Made by a program: the position numbers and the translations under genes | Shown: positions 1-7,639 of the stretch, in pieces | Layout: the number at the start of each line of letters is the position of its first letter | Position numbering within the stretch: the stretch's first letter is position 1 | The notes under the pieces: model-generated | What the model was told of the DNA's origin: nothing | The model's input: only the letters and a program-made list of their open reading frames with translations | The model's database searches: none | Assembly: GCA_041584015.1 (NCBI GenBank) | Contig: JBFHES010000160.1 | Location: 1 to 11,100 of the forward strand | Reading direction: 5' to 3' | Origin: JBFHES01 sp041584015 | Lineage (GTDB): Bacteria; Bacteroidota; Bacteroidia; Bacteroidales; M50B96 | Length of the DNA stretch: 11,100 bases

Positions 1-2364
1 CCAGCTGCTGTCTTCAAATTCTAATTTAAGTGCCGTGTCCTCATATACCTCGGAACCCTCCTCCAGCGAAGCTATTATTGACCGCAATTCATCAGTTAAT
101 TTATGCGAAACAGTTACATCAATGGCATTCAAATCCGCCGATTCAAGACTTGCCATTAAGTTTTCTTTCAATTGAAATCCTGCAGCAATACCTGCTTCAA
201 ATGAGTTTCTCATTATCATATTAATGATTGTCAGATGTGCATGTTTTTGCCCCAAACGATCAATGCGGCCCAGGCGCTGCTCTTTTTTAACGACACTTAA
301 AGGCAAGTCGAAATTGATGATTGTATCCGCCGCTTGCAAATTTAAACCAGCGCCGCCTGTTTCTGTGGATACAAAAACCTGGCAAGTATCACTGTCGTTA
401 AATTTATCGATCAGCTCCTTGCGCTTGTCAACCGGCACACTTCCATTTAACTCGACATATTCAATACCATTGGCCCGAAGCACTTTACAAATTTGGTGGT
501 TCATTTTAACCCACTCCGAGAAAATGACAACCTTTCGTTTACTCGAATTAATATCAAGCTTCTCTACAAGTAACTTTTTTAGTTCTTCAAGTTTAGGAGC
601 ACTATTAAAATCAGCTCCTAACAAAAGCGTTGAGTCGCATAACATCCGAAGCTTTGTTATCAATTGAAAAATTTTCTGCCAGTCGAACGGTGATAAGAAC
701 TTACGCTCCAAAATTTCGCTTAACTCTTTGGTGAAGACCTTCTGCAGTTTTCTTTGTTGAGGACTGAAGACCACGGGGAAATTAATCTCCGTTACATCGG
801 CAAGCTGTTTTTTCACCAGCTGTTTTGTTCTTCGTATTAAAATACCCGACAGCTTTTCCTTTAATAGATCAAGGTTATAATAACCGGTTATTTTCTGCTC
901 ATGATCCGGGTCGAAATAATAATGCATTTGCGAAAACTCCCACAATGGCGCTAAAAGCGAAGGATCAACAAAACTTACAATCGAGTATAAATCGGTTAAT
1001 TTGTTGTCAATTGGTGTTCCGCTCAAGGCCAATATATGTTTATGCTTTATACCTCTAATTAATCCGGCAGTTTGAGTCTCATAGTTTTTCACACGCTGCG
1101 CCTCATCTAAAACCAAAAAATCGGGCGGATGATTTTCTAAGGCCAACCTATCTTTGGCAATCTTTTCGTAATTGGTTATTAAAAAATAGCTTTCGGTGTT
1201 TTGATATATTTCTTTTCGCTGCTGAGCTGTTCCTTTTACAATAATAGCCTCAGCCCCACTTACACGTAAAATCAGCTCTTTCCATTGATCCATTAGTGAT
1301 GCCGGACAAATGATCAAGCACCGTTTCAAGCTAAATATCTGTTGCTTGAAAACAGCACTTGCTATGGCTTGATAAGTTTTACCCAAACCTATTTCATCTG
1401 CTATTATGGCGCCTTCTTTAAAAGTTGCAAAGCGCACGCCTTCCTCCTGAAACTTATAAAGTTTCACTTTAAGCAACGAATAATCAAGTCTCGTTTTTTG
1501 TTTTAAGTCTGCAAGCACTTCCTGATTAAAAGCTTTTTCAACCTTTCGGTAAACTTCCGGGCGCACTAACAATTGCTTAAATTGTTTTGCCGACCTCAGG
1601 AATCCTAAGAATTGCTTGATCTGTTGATCAGGGTAAATCATGGATTTACCAAAATATTTATACAACAGTGAAGATATTTCCGGATCGGGAATACGTCCCG
1701 GGAAAAACCATGAAATTTGATAATGATTTAATGGATCGAGGAAAACCTCAACAAAGGGATAATCTCTGTTAAGAGCCTTTAGTTGGTCTGCATTTTTCTT
1801 AAGATGTGCAAACGACCACATGAGGTGCTTGCAGGTTCCTAGCTTGTTTCCGGTAAAATCGGGGCAAGTGCAATAACCTATTTCCTTTTTAAAGTCGTGA
1901 AAAGTAATTTTGTATTCTTTCCGCTTTTCATTGAGGAGCAAATGCTCGCCATATATATTTTCTGCCAAATGTAATTCGTACTTCGCCTTTTTGGCTTTCT
2001 GAACACGTTCCTGCATTACACGCTTAATCATTCCTTCGCGTGTGTAGGCAATACCCGGCAATTCTTTTTTGGCCTCTTGATGTGAAAGCTCTTCAAGCAT
2101 TTGTAATAAACCACCTACCTTATGCGGGCATATTCCAGAACTGCCACAGCTACAATTATACAATACCTCAGCAACAGACTCAACCCGCAAATTAAAATCA
2201 TTGTACTGATCATCAACTGAAAAATCGTACACACTGCTGGAGCGGGAAAGAATGGTAACCTGTCCGTTCAGGTACAAAGCATGTCCTCTTCTGTATATAT
2301 AACTTAAGGCCACTTCGCCCCTAATTCGCTCTAACTCTGACTTAACAGTCTGTACCATTTTCAT
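1..2364 (-). CDS. SWI2/SNF2-family DNA-dependent ATPase with two SWIM zinc motifs (3' end off window)
   Basis: Superfamily 2 helicase-like ATPase, expected to translocate on double-stranded DNA and remodel protein-DNA complexes rather than unwind DNA. I translated the reverse complement: the frame is open for 788 codons from the ATG at 2364 to base 1. Residues 71-81 (CSCGSSGICPH) and 165-180 (CxC, ten residues, CxH) are two SWIM-type zinc motifs. The ATPase core follows: Walker A DEIGLGKT (323-330, K329), motif II DEAQ (420-423), motif III LSGTP (447-451), motif V STETGGAGLNLQ (666-677) and motif VI QRLGRIDRLGQ (696-706). All the main SNF2 motifs are therefore present and only the far C-terminus is missing. 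Start: an in-frame stop lies a few codons above TTG 2412, and ATG 2364 is the first ATG after it; no strong ribosome site is visible. It is transcribed divergently from gmk. Family assignment is firm; the cellular role (RapA-like transcription recycling, repair or defence) is not visible. Confidence 0.93.
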   Translation of the reverse strand, partial: MKMVQTVKSELERIRGEVALSYIYRRGHALYLNGQVTILSRSSSVYDFSVDDQYNDFNLRVESVAEVLYNCSCGSSGICPHKVGGLLQMLEELSHQEAKKELPGIAYTREGMIKRVMQERVQKAKKAKYELHLAENIYGEHLLLNEKRKEYKITFHDFKKEIGYCTCPDFTGNKLGTCKHLMWSFAHLKKNADQLKALNRDYPFVEVFLDPLNHYQISWFFPGRIPDPEISSLLYKYFGKSMIYPDQQIKQFLGFLRSAKQFKQLLVRPEVYRKVEKAFNQEVLADLKQKTRLDYSLLKVKLYKFQEEGVRFATFKEGAIIADEIGLGKTYQAIASAVFKQQIFSLKRCLIICPASLMDQWKELILRVSGAEAIIVKGTAQQRKEIYQNTESYFLITNYEKIAKDRLALENHPPDFLVLDEAQRVKNYETQTAGLIRGIKHKHILALSGTPIDNKLTDLYSIVSFVDPSLLAPLWEFSQMHYYFDPDHEQKITGYYNLDLLKEKLSGILIRRTKQLVKKQLADVTEINFPVVFSPQQRKLQKVFTKELSEILERKFLSPFDWQKIFQLITKLRMLCDSTLLLGADFNSAPKLEELKKLLVEKLDINSSKRKVVIFSEWVKMNHQICKVLRANGIEYVELNGSVPVDKRKELIDKFNDSDTCQVFVSTETGGAGLNLQAADTIINFDLPLSVVKKEQRLGRIDRLGQKHAHLTIINMIMRNSFEAGIAAGFQLKENLMASLESADLNAIDVTVSHKLTDELRSIIASLEEGSEVYEDTALKLEFEDSSW

Positions 2365-2436
2365 GACTCGATCAATTTCTTGAATATTCCTTTGATGGTT
2401 GAATGTACGCAATTTTTAAAAACCCGGAATAAATAA

Positions 2437-2470
2437 TTTGACGCCTACTTGTCATTATTTCGTATTTTTG
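2437..2470 (+). promoter_or_regulatory. Bacteroidota-type promoter for gmk-nadD
   Basis: A TTTG element at 2437-2440 and TATTTTTG at 2463-2470, a perfect match to the TAnnTTTG -7 consensus of the primary Bacteroidota sigma factor, are separated by 22 bases. Transcription would start near 2475-2480, just before the ATG at 2492. It lies in the 127-base divergent gap between the SNF2 gene and gmk. No equally good motif was seen on the minus strand for the SNF2 gene. This placement supports the short start of gmk. Confidence 0.65.
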
Positions 2471-2491
2471 CGAGCACAATACAAAGCAGCA

Positions 2492-3058
2492 ATGAAAGGG
2501 AAACTCGTAATATTTTCAGCACCATCAGGATCGGGCAAAACAACTATCGTTCGGCAATTACTCAACAAGGGGTTTAACCTTGAATTTTCTATATCGGCCT
2601 GCAGTCGTGAGAAAAGAGGCACAGAGAGCCATGGTGTTGATTACTACTTTTTAACAGCTGACGATTTTAGAACTAAAGTTGAGAACGACGAGTTTCTTGA
2701 ATGGGAAGAGGTTTATGCCGATCATTATTACGGTACTTTAAAAAGTGAAGTCGAGCGTATCAGAAATGCCGGCAACAATGTAATTTTCGATATTGATGTG
2801 GTTGGAGGAGTAAATTTAAAAAAGCAATTTGGCGATGACGCCTTAGCGATATTTGTGCAGCCACCATCAAAAGAAGAACTAGAACGACGCCTAAGATCGA
2901 GAAATACCGACTCTGACGAAAAGATTAAACGTCGCCTGGACAAGGCCGATTTTGAGTTATCGTTTGCAGATAAGTTTGATGTAGTAGTTGTTAACGACAA
3001 TCTAGAGCAGGCTGTGAAAGACGCAGAACATGCACTAAACTCATTTCTTGAAAACTAA
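2492..3058 (+). CDS. gmk: guanylate kinase
   Basis: Phosphorylates GMP to GDP using ATP, in the cytosol; needed for GTP, dGTP and guanine-nucleotide signalling pools. The 188-residue product has the P-loop APSGSGKT (10-17), the GMP-binding stretch SISACSREKRGTESHGVDYYF-like at 33-53 (R39, E45, G48, Y51), the HYYGT segment (78-82), DIDVVGG (100-106) and a lid with RLRSRNTD (133-140). Length is close to the usual bacterial size of about 190-210. The frame is open upstream to TTG 2438, but those 18 codons overlap the promoter elements at 2437-2470, so ATG 2492, directly before the MKGKLVIFSAPSG start typical of the family, is preferred. nadD begins seven bases after the stop. In many Bacteroidota a yicC-like gene precedes gmk; here a divergent SNF2 gene does. 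Confidence 0.97.
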   Translation: MKGKLVIFSAPSGSGKTTIVRQLLNKGFNLEFSISACSREKRGTESHGVDYYFLTADDFRTKVENDEFLEWEEVYADHYYGTLKSEVERIRNAGNNVIFDIDVVGGVNLKKQFGDDALAIFVQPPSKEELERRLRSRNTDSDEKIKRRLDKADFELSFADKFDVVVVNDNLEQAVKDAEHALNSFLEN

Positions 3059-3065
3059 AGAAGAC

Positions 3066-3644
3066 ATGAAAAAAACAGGTTTGTATTTTGGCTCATTTAA
3101 CCCGGTTCATGTTGGACACATGGCTATTGCCAACTACATGGTTGAGTTTTCCGACCTGGATCAACTGTGGTTTATTGTTAGTCCGCAAAACCCATTAAAG
3201 CCAAAATCATCCTTATTGGCCGACTATCATCGCTTACAGCTTGTTAACTTAGCCATTGGCGACTCTGCTCTTTTTCAGGCATCGAATATTGAGTTTAGCA
3301 TGCCTAAGCCATCCTACACAATTGATACGCTTACTTATCTGTGCGAAAAATATCCCGATCAGGAATTTGTTCTCATAATGGGATCAGACAACCTGAAGAC
3401 TTTTCATAAATGGAAAAACTACGAAAGCATTATCGCAAATCATCAAATATATGTTTATCCACGTCCTGGTTTTAATGCCAACGATTTTACAGATAAAATG
3501 AAACTTACAGTGGTTGATGCTCCTCAAATAGAAATATCTTCGAGCTTTATACGACAATCGATAAAAGCCGGGAAACAAGTGAGTTTCTTCATGCCCGATA
3601 AGGTAGCCAGCTTTGTTGATGAAATGCATTTTTACAAAAAATAA
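3066..3644 (+). CDS. nadD: nicotinate-nucleotide adenylyltransferase
   Basis: Transfers the adenylyl group of ATP to nicotinate mononucleotide, giving nicotinate adenine dinucleotide, the penultimate step of NAD synthesis, in the cytosol. The 192-residue product has the nucleotidyltransferase signature GSFNPVHVGH (9-18; H15 and H18 are the HxGH histidines), the GSDN segment (106-109) with the following FHKWKNY, and the C-terminal ISSSFIRQ (157-164), which matches the ISSTxIR ATP-binding motif of the family with S in place of T. Size is normal for NadD. The frame is open back to TTG 3048 inside gmk, but ATG 3066, preceded by the purine-rich AAAGAAG at 3057-3063, is the better start because the conserved beta strand begins right after it. 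The seven-base gap after gmk indicates co-transcription, an arrangement common in Bacteroidota. Confidence 0.96.
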   Translation: MKKTGLYFGSFNPVHVGHMAIANYMVEFSDLDQLWFIVSPQNPLKPKSSLLADYHRLQLVNLAIGDSALFQASNIEFSMPKPSYTIDTLTYLCEKYPDQEFVLIMGSDNLKTFHKWKNYESIIANHQIYVYPRPGFNANDFTDKMKLTVVDAPQIEISSSFIRQSIKAGKQVSFFMPDKVASFVDEMHFYKK

Positions 3645-3689
3645 GCACGAACAAATATTCTTCTTATCAATCAAATTTAATTTTACAAC

Positions 3690-4154
3690 ATGCCAAGAGT
3701 AACAGTATATACAGACGGAGCAGCAAGTGGAAACCCCGGACCCGGAGGATACGGGATTGTTATGATGTCGGGGCCACATCGCAAAGAGCTGTCTGAAGGC
3801 TACAAGCATACCACCAACAACCGTATGGAATTACTCGCGATAATTGTTGCTTTGGAAACCCTGAAGAATAACTGGACAGATGTTACCATTTACACCGACT
3901 CAAAATATGTGGTAGATGCCGTTGATAAAAAATGGGTGTTCGGCTGGGAGAAAGTTAATTTTGCCAAAAAGAAGAATCCCGATTTATGGATTCGTTTTCT
4001 GAAAATCTACCGTCAACATCATGTGAAATTCCAATGGGTTAAAGGTCATGCGAATATACCTGAAAACGAGCGTTGCGATCAACTTGCCGTTGCAGCCTCA
4101 AAACAATCCAACTTACTTGTGGATGAAGGATACATGCAAAGCATGAATTTGTAA
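3690..4154 (+). CDS. rnhA: ribonuclease HI
   Basis: Endonuclease that cuts the RNA strand of RNA-DNA hybrids, removing Okazaki primers and R-loops. The 154-residue product is full length for the E. coli-type enzyme. The four metal-binding acids are all present: D9 in YTDGAASGNPGPGGYG, E47 in NNRMELLA, D70 in IYTDSKYV and D130 in ERCDQLA; H120 in VKGHAN is the usual flexible-loop histidine. The basic segment 80-95 (KKWVFGWEKVNFAKKK) corresponds to the substrate-handling 'basic protrusion' of E. coli RNase HI. It lies 45 bases after nadD on the same strand with no clear promoter between, so it is probably read from the gmk promoter. The stop codon is inside a small hairpin (4151-4164). Confidence 0.96.
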   Translation: MPRVTVYTDGAASGNPGPGGYGIVMMSGPHRKELSEGYKHTTNNRMELLAIIVALETLKNNWTDVTIYTDSKYVVDAVDKKWVFGWEKVNFAKKKNPDLWIRFLKIYRQHHVKFQWVKGHANIPENERCDQLAVAASKQSNLLVDEGYMQSMNL

Positions 4155-4164
4155 CGCAAGTTAC
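4151..4164 (+). other. GNRA-loop hairpin at the rnhA stop codon
   Basis: GTAAC (4151-4155) pairs with GTTAC (4160-4164) around the loop GCAA, a GNRA-type tetraloop closed by a C-G pair, with two further possible U-G pairs below. The rnhA TAA is in the left arm. No T-run follows, so it is not a standard intrinsic terminator; it could protect the mRNA 3' end or be chance. Confidence 0.35.
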
Positions 4165-4177
4165 GGCAAACAATTCC

Positions 4178-4260
4178 AAGCTTTACTTCTTATAAAAGTG
4201 CCTTTGATTTTGTTAGGAGCATCAATCTTTTGCTAATTATAAAGCTTACAAAAAGTAAAG
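4178..4260 (+). other. structured stretch in the rnhA-kinase gap, with mutually exclusive pairings
   Basis: The 249-base gap 4155-4403 has no gene that I can support. In its first half, AAGCTTTA (4178-4185) is complementary to TAAAGCTT (4240-4247), while the overlapping CTTTACTT (4181-4188) is complementary to AAGTAAAG (4253-4260), so only one can form at a time. TTATAA at 4190-4195 can also pair with TTATAA at 4237-4242, and TTGAT (4204-4208) with ATCAA (4221-4225) inside. The pairings are seen directly; a function (small RNA, 3' UTR element, attenuator) is inference, and AT-rich sequence yields such dyads by chance. Confidence 0.25.
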
Positions 4261-4294
4261 GTGCCCGGTTATTTCAATCTGATTATTACCACTA

Positions 4295-4340
4295 AAATTG
4301 ATGTACAGAACTTTATTCCAATAATTTCGTACATCGATTT
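4295..4340. repeat. 12-base inverted repeat over the kinase promoter region
   Basis: AAATTGATGTAC (4295-4306) and GTACATCGATTT (4329-4340) are inverted copies that match at 11 of 12 positions, the exception being a G-T wobble, with 22 bases between them. The half-site cores GATGTAC and GTACATC are perfect. The centre-to-centre distance is 34 bases, roughly three helical turns, so the two half-sites would lie on one DNA face. The left arm overlaps the candidate -33 element and the right arm abuts the -7 element of the candidate kinase promoter, a typical place for an operator. Confidence 0.45.
4298..4329 (+). promoter_or_regulatory. candidate promoter for the hybrid kinase
   Basis: TTG at 4298-4300 and TAATTTCG at 4322-4329 (seven of eight to TAnnTTTG) are spaced by 21 bases, within the range for Bacteroidota promoters. 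It would give a leader of about 70 bases before the ATG at 4404. The match is imperfect and such motifs are common in AT-rich sequence, so this is a moderate call. Confidence 0.4.
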
Positions 4341-4354
4341 ATTAGTAAGGTGTA

Positions 4355-4370
4355 TGCATAACAATATGCA
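4355..4370 (+). other. small hairpin in the kinase leader
   Basis: TGCATA (4355-4360) and TATGCA (4365-4370) form a perfect six-base stem around the loop ACAA, 34 bases before the kinase start and downstream of the candidate promoter, so it would be in the 5' leader. It does not cover the start codon. It is short and may be chance. Confidence 0.25.
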
Positions 4371-4403
4371 CTCGTAAATAAAGCACCGCTTAAGCTACAT
4401 ATT

Positions 4404-7400
4404 ATGCAAGGTAACAGCAATACGCGACAAGAATCGTTCAGGCCCAAAATTTTAATAGTGGATGATACGCTCTCTAACATTCTGGTTATTGAGGGTTTAT
4501 TAAAATCACTGCAAGTTGATTTCGATCGGGCTTTTTCAGGCTACGAAGCAATTGAAAAGGTAAAGGAAAATGAATATGCAATGTTGCTGCTTGATGTTCA
4601 GATGCCAGAGCTGGATGGATTTAGAACCGCAGAAATTATTCGGGAAGAGCTGGAAGAACATCACCTGACGATTATTTTTATTTCGGCCGTATATAACCAG
4701 AACTATTTTTATCAAAAAGGCCTTGAAACAGGAGCAGTAGACTTCATCACCAAACCATTGGTATCACAGGTTTTCATCAGCAAGATTCAAATTTTCCTGA
4801 AATTATATGTACAGCGTAAAGAACTGGAATGGCAGGTTGAAGAAAATCAGAAAGCAAATGCTTTGCTTCGACAATCGAACCTGGCTGTAGAAAAAATTCT
4901 GAACAACATAAGGGTTGGAATTTATGTATCAGACAAAGAGTCGAACGAAATAATTTTCGCCAACAGATACGGGCAAAAAATTCATGGAAGCAACATTATA
5001 GGTAAACCTTACAATGAGGTACTAAATATTGAAGATATAACAAACGGTTCTGAGGAAAGCTCAGAAGATGAGAGCCGGAGTCATGATATATACAGCAACA
5101 AAGAAGGACGCTTTTTTCACCTTTTTGAGAACGGCATAAAATGGATAGACGGCCGTCAGAGCATGCTTAACGTTGAGGTGGATATAACCGACAAGGTGGA
5201 GGCTCAAAAAGAGATGATCAACAGTCATAAGAACTTTGCGGAACTATTTAACAATTCGCCCGATGCTATTTATGTTGAAGATGAAGCGGGAACAATATTA
5301 GCCGCCAACAAAGCGGCACATGAAACGCACGGAATAGATGTGCTGGCTGGACTTCACGTAACGGCAATTGCGCCTGCTCATATGCGCGAAAATATAAACG
5401 CAGAATACAGTAAATGGTTTACAGGCGAAATAACCTATAAGGAAAGTAAAGTACTTAGAAAAGACGGCGTTGAAATGCCCGTTGATATTAGTGGTAAAAT
5501 AATTACTTACAATAACAGCAAAGCTTTACTGGTAATTGTAAGAGACATTACCGACAGGCAAAATGCATTGCAGGCACTAGTCGACAGCGAACAACGATTT
5601 AGAACTCTCTTCGAGAAGATCCCAACCGTAGCCGTATATGGAATTAACGAAAACAGAGAAGTAATTTACTGGAACCATGCCAGTGAAAATTTCTTTGGTT
5701 ACACAATGAACGAAGCCATCGGCAGACGTTTGGAAGACTTAATTATTCCTGGTAATGATCAGGCAAATATCAACGAGATAATAGATCTAATTCTGGACGG
5801 GAAGAAAGATACCACGCCAAAGGAATACCATCTCCTAAGAAAGGATGGGTCTGTAATTCCAGTTTCATCAAGCTATGTAATGCTTAAAAACACCAGTGGT
5901 GAAAAAGAAATTTACAGTATCGACATTGATTTAAAGGAAAGAGACAAAGCGCAGGTTCTTCAAAAAAGCAGGCTACAGTTAACCGAATTCATCAATCAGA
6001 TATCGTATGGATTCATTAATATAACCATTAATGAAATTGACGCCACCATCACCAAAGCAATTGAGGCAGTTTCGTCGTTTGCTGAGGTGGATAACTCCTA
6101 TATTTATTTGCTCGACGAACAGGGGCATTCATTAGAGATTAGCCATAAATGGACATCTCTCACCAAGAATAATTTAAAACCAGTAATAGCCATTGACGAG
6201 GTTAAAGGTTTGAGTAATTTTATCGATGAGCTTACCAGTACCGGTCTGGAGGTATATCCCGACGGCCAAAACACCGTCTACTTTACCGACCTAATGCACT
6301 CCATGAACATTGAGTCATACGTGCATATTCCAATGTTTGTAAATCATCTGTTTATTGGATTTATTGGATTTGGTACATCAGTAAAGGGAAAAAAATGGGA
6401 CGACCATACCATTTATGCATTTAAGCTAATTGCACAGGTTTCGATTAATGCGCTCGAGCGGAAGAAGGCAGAAAAAACCTTACGCGAAACCTATAAACGT
6501 TCACAAGAATCGGATCGGCTTAAAACAGCATTTCTTGCCAACATGTCGCATGAAATAAGAACCCCGATGAACGCCATACTTGGTTTCTCCAGCTTGCTTT
6601 CCGACCCCGAAATAACAAGTGAAGAACAAAAGACATTCATCAACCACATAAATAATAATGGAAGTTCATTAATGACGCTGATCAATGAGATTCTTGATAT
6701 CTCGAAAATTGAAGCAGGGCAAATTCAAATTAAAAAAACCAAGTTTGATTTGAATGAAAGCATTAATGACATTATGGTAGAGTCAGAAAAGCACAAGATC
6801 TACCAGAATAAAAACGACATCAATATTACAACTTCCTTTGAAGGCATTGCTTCTGATTTGACCATTGAAACCGACCAGATGCGTTTCAAACAAATTGTAA
6901 TGATTCTTATTGATAATGCACTGAAGTACACTAAACAGGGCTCGGTCAAACTACAGATAATTCGCTTGGATGAAAACTTGTTACAGTTTGAAGTGGCCGA
7001 TACCGGCATAGGTATACCGCAAGAAATGCAAGCGCTAATTTTCCAATCATTCAGGCAGGTTGAAGAAACCCATACCCGACAATTTGGAGGCACAGGTTTA
7101 GGTTTGGCAATTGCTAAGCATTTAATCAATATGATGGGCGGTGAAATTTGGGTAGAATCCAGAGAAGGTGCAGGTTCGCATTTCTTCTTTACGCTACCAT
7201 TGGCCGAAAAGGCAAGCGATGTTGCAAAGCCAAAACCAGCGCAACATGGTTTGAAAACAAAAACAAGTCGCTGGGAGAACAGATACATTATTATTGCTGA
7301 AGATGTAGAAGCCAACTTTGAGCTAATGCAAGCGCTGCTTAAAAAAACAGGCATAAACATTCTTTGGGCAAAAGATGGAACTGAAGCCATCAAGATATTC

Positions 7401-7637
7401 ACCTGGAACAAAAAAATAGATATGATTCTGATGGATATTCAGATGCCGGTAATGAACGGATTTGAAGCAACGCAGCACATTAAAGCGTTAAATCCAGACA
7501 TACCAATTGTAGCACTTACTGCCTTTACTTTTGCAGAAAATCAGGAAAAGATATTCCAGGCTGGTTGCGATTCCTTTTTACCAAAGCCAATTAAACAGAA
7601 TGAGCTAATAGAAATGATCGACCGATATCTGGCCTAA
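4404..7637 (+). CDS. soluble hybrid sensor histidine kinase (REC-PAS-PAS-PAS-GAF-HisKA-HATPase-REC)
   Basis: Two-component kinase of 1077 residues that should autophosphorylate on histidine and pass phosphate to aspartate. Order: N-terminal receiver about 14-135 (D20/D21 acidic pair, phospho-acceptor D64 in LLLDVQMPELDG, S94, K117); a helical linker 136-165; a poorly conserved PAS-like part about 166-265; PAS about 276-388; PAS about 396-512; GAF-like about 525-688; HisKA with H716 in FLANMSHEIRTPMNA; HATPase with N838, D866-TGIG, and GGTGLGLA (895-902); basic linker 934-960; C-terminal receiver 961-1077 (D967, phospho-acceptor D1011, T1039, K1061). All catalytic positions look intact. I see no signal peptide or membrane helix, so it should be cytosolic and sense an internal cue or be driven through its first receiver. 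Start: ATG 4404 is the first ATG after the in-frame stop at 4359. No separate response regulator is adjacent; the signal and target are unknown. Confidence 0.93.
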   Translation: MQGNSNTRQESFRPKILIVDDTLSNILVIEGLLKSLQVDFDRAFSGYEAIEKVKENEYAMLLLDVQMPELDGFRTAEIIREELEEHHLTIIFISAVYNQNYFYQKGLETGAVDFITKPLVSQVFISKIQIFLKLYVQRKELEWQVEENQKANALLRQSNLAVEKILNNIRVGIYVSDKESNEIIFANRYGQKIHGSNIIGKPYNEVLNIEDITNGSEESSEDESRSHDIYSNKEGRFFHLFENGIKWIDGRQSMLNVEVDITDKVEAQKEMINSHKNFAELFNNSPDAIYVEDEAGTILAANKAAHETHGIDVLAGLHVTAIAPAHMRENINAEYSKWFTGEITYKESKVLRKDGVEMPVDISGKIITYNNSKALLVIVRDITDRQNALQALVDSEQRFRTLFEKIPTVAVYGINENREVIYWNHASENFFGYTMNEAIGRRLEDLIIPGNDQANINEIIDLILDGKKDTTPKEYHLLRKDGSVIPVSSSYVMLKNTSGEKEIYSIDIDLKERDKAQVLQKSRLQLTEFINQISYGFINITINEIDATITKAIEAVSSFAEVDNSYIYLLDEQGHSLEISHKWTSLTKNNLKPVIAIDEVKGLSNFIDELTSTGLEVYPDGQNTVYFTDLMHSMNIESYVHIPMFVNHLFIGFIGFGTSVKGKKWDDHTIYAFKLIAQVSINALERKKAEKTLRETYKRSQESDRLKTAFLANMSHEIRTPMNAILGFSSLLSDPEITSEEQKTFINHINNNGSSLMTLINEILDISKIEAGQIQIKKTKFDLNESINDIMVESEKHKIYQNKNDINITTSFEGIASDLTIETDQMRFKQIVMILIDNALKYTKQGSVKLQIIRLDENLLQFEVADTGIGIPQEMQALIFQSFRQVEETHTRQFGGTGLGLAIAKHLINMMGGEIWVESREGAGSHFFFTLPLAEKASDVAKPKPAQHGLKTKTSRWENRYIIIAEDVEANFELMQALLKKTGINILWAKDGTEAIKIFTWNKKIDMILMDIQMPVMNGFEATQHIKALNPDIPIVALTAFTFAENQEKIFQAGCDSFLPKPIKQNELIEMIDRYLA

Positions 7638-7639
7638 GC

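Noticed and set aside
224..667. Plus-strand open frame of 147 codons
   Set aside because: It lies opposite the SNF2 gene, whose helicase motifs V and VI are read on the minus strand here; the plus-strand translation has no family features.
3678..3685. TAATTTTA as a -7 promoter element for rnhA
   Set aside because: It ends only four bases before the ATG and lacks the terminal G and a -33 partner; it would give an almost leaderless message. Read-through from gmk-nadD is simpler.
3384..3809. Minus-strand open frame of 141 codons over nadD and rnhA
   Set aside because: It overlaps two well-supported enzymes in antisense and spans their intergenic gap; its composition is unlike a real protein.
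6800..7411. Minus-strand open frame of 203 codons inside the kinase
   Set aside because: It is antisense to the HATPase and receiver motifs, which are conserved in the plus frame.
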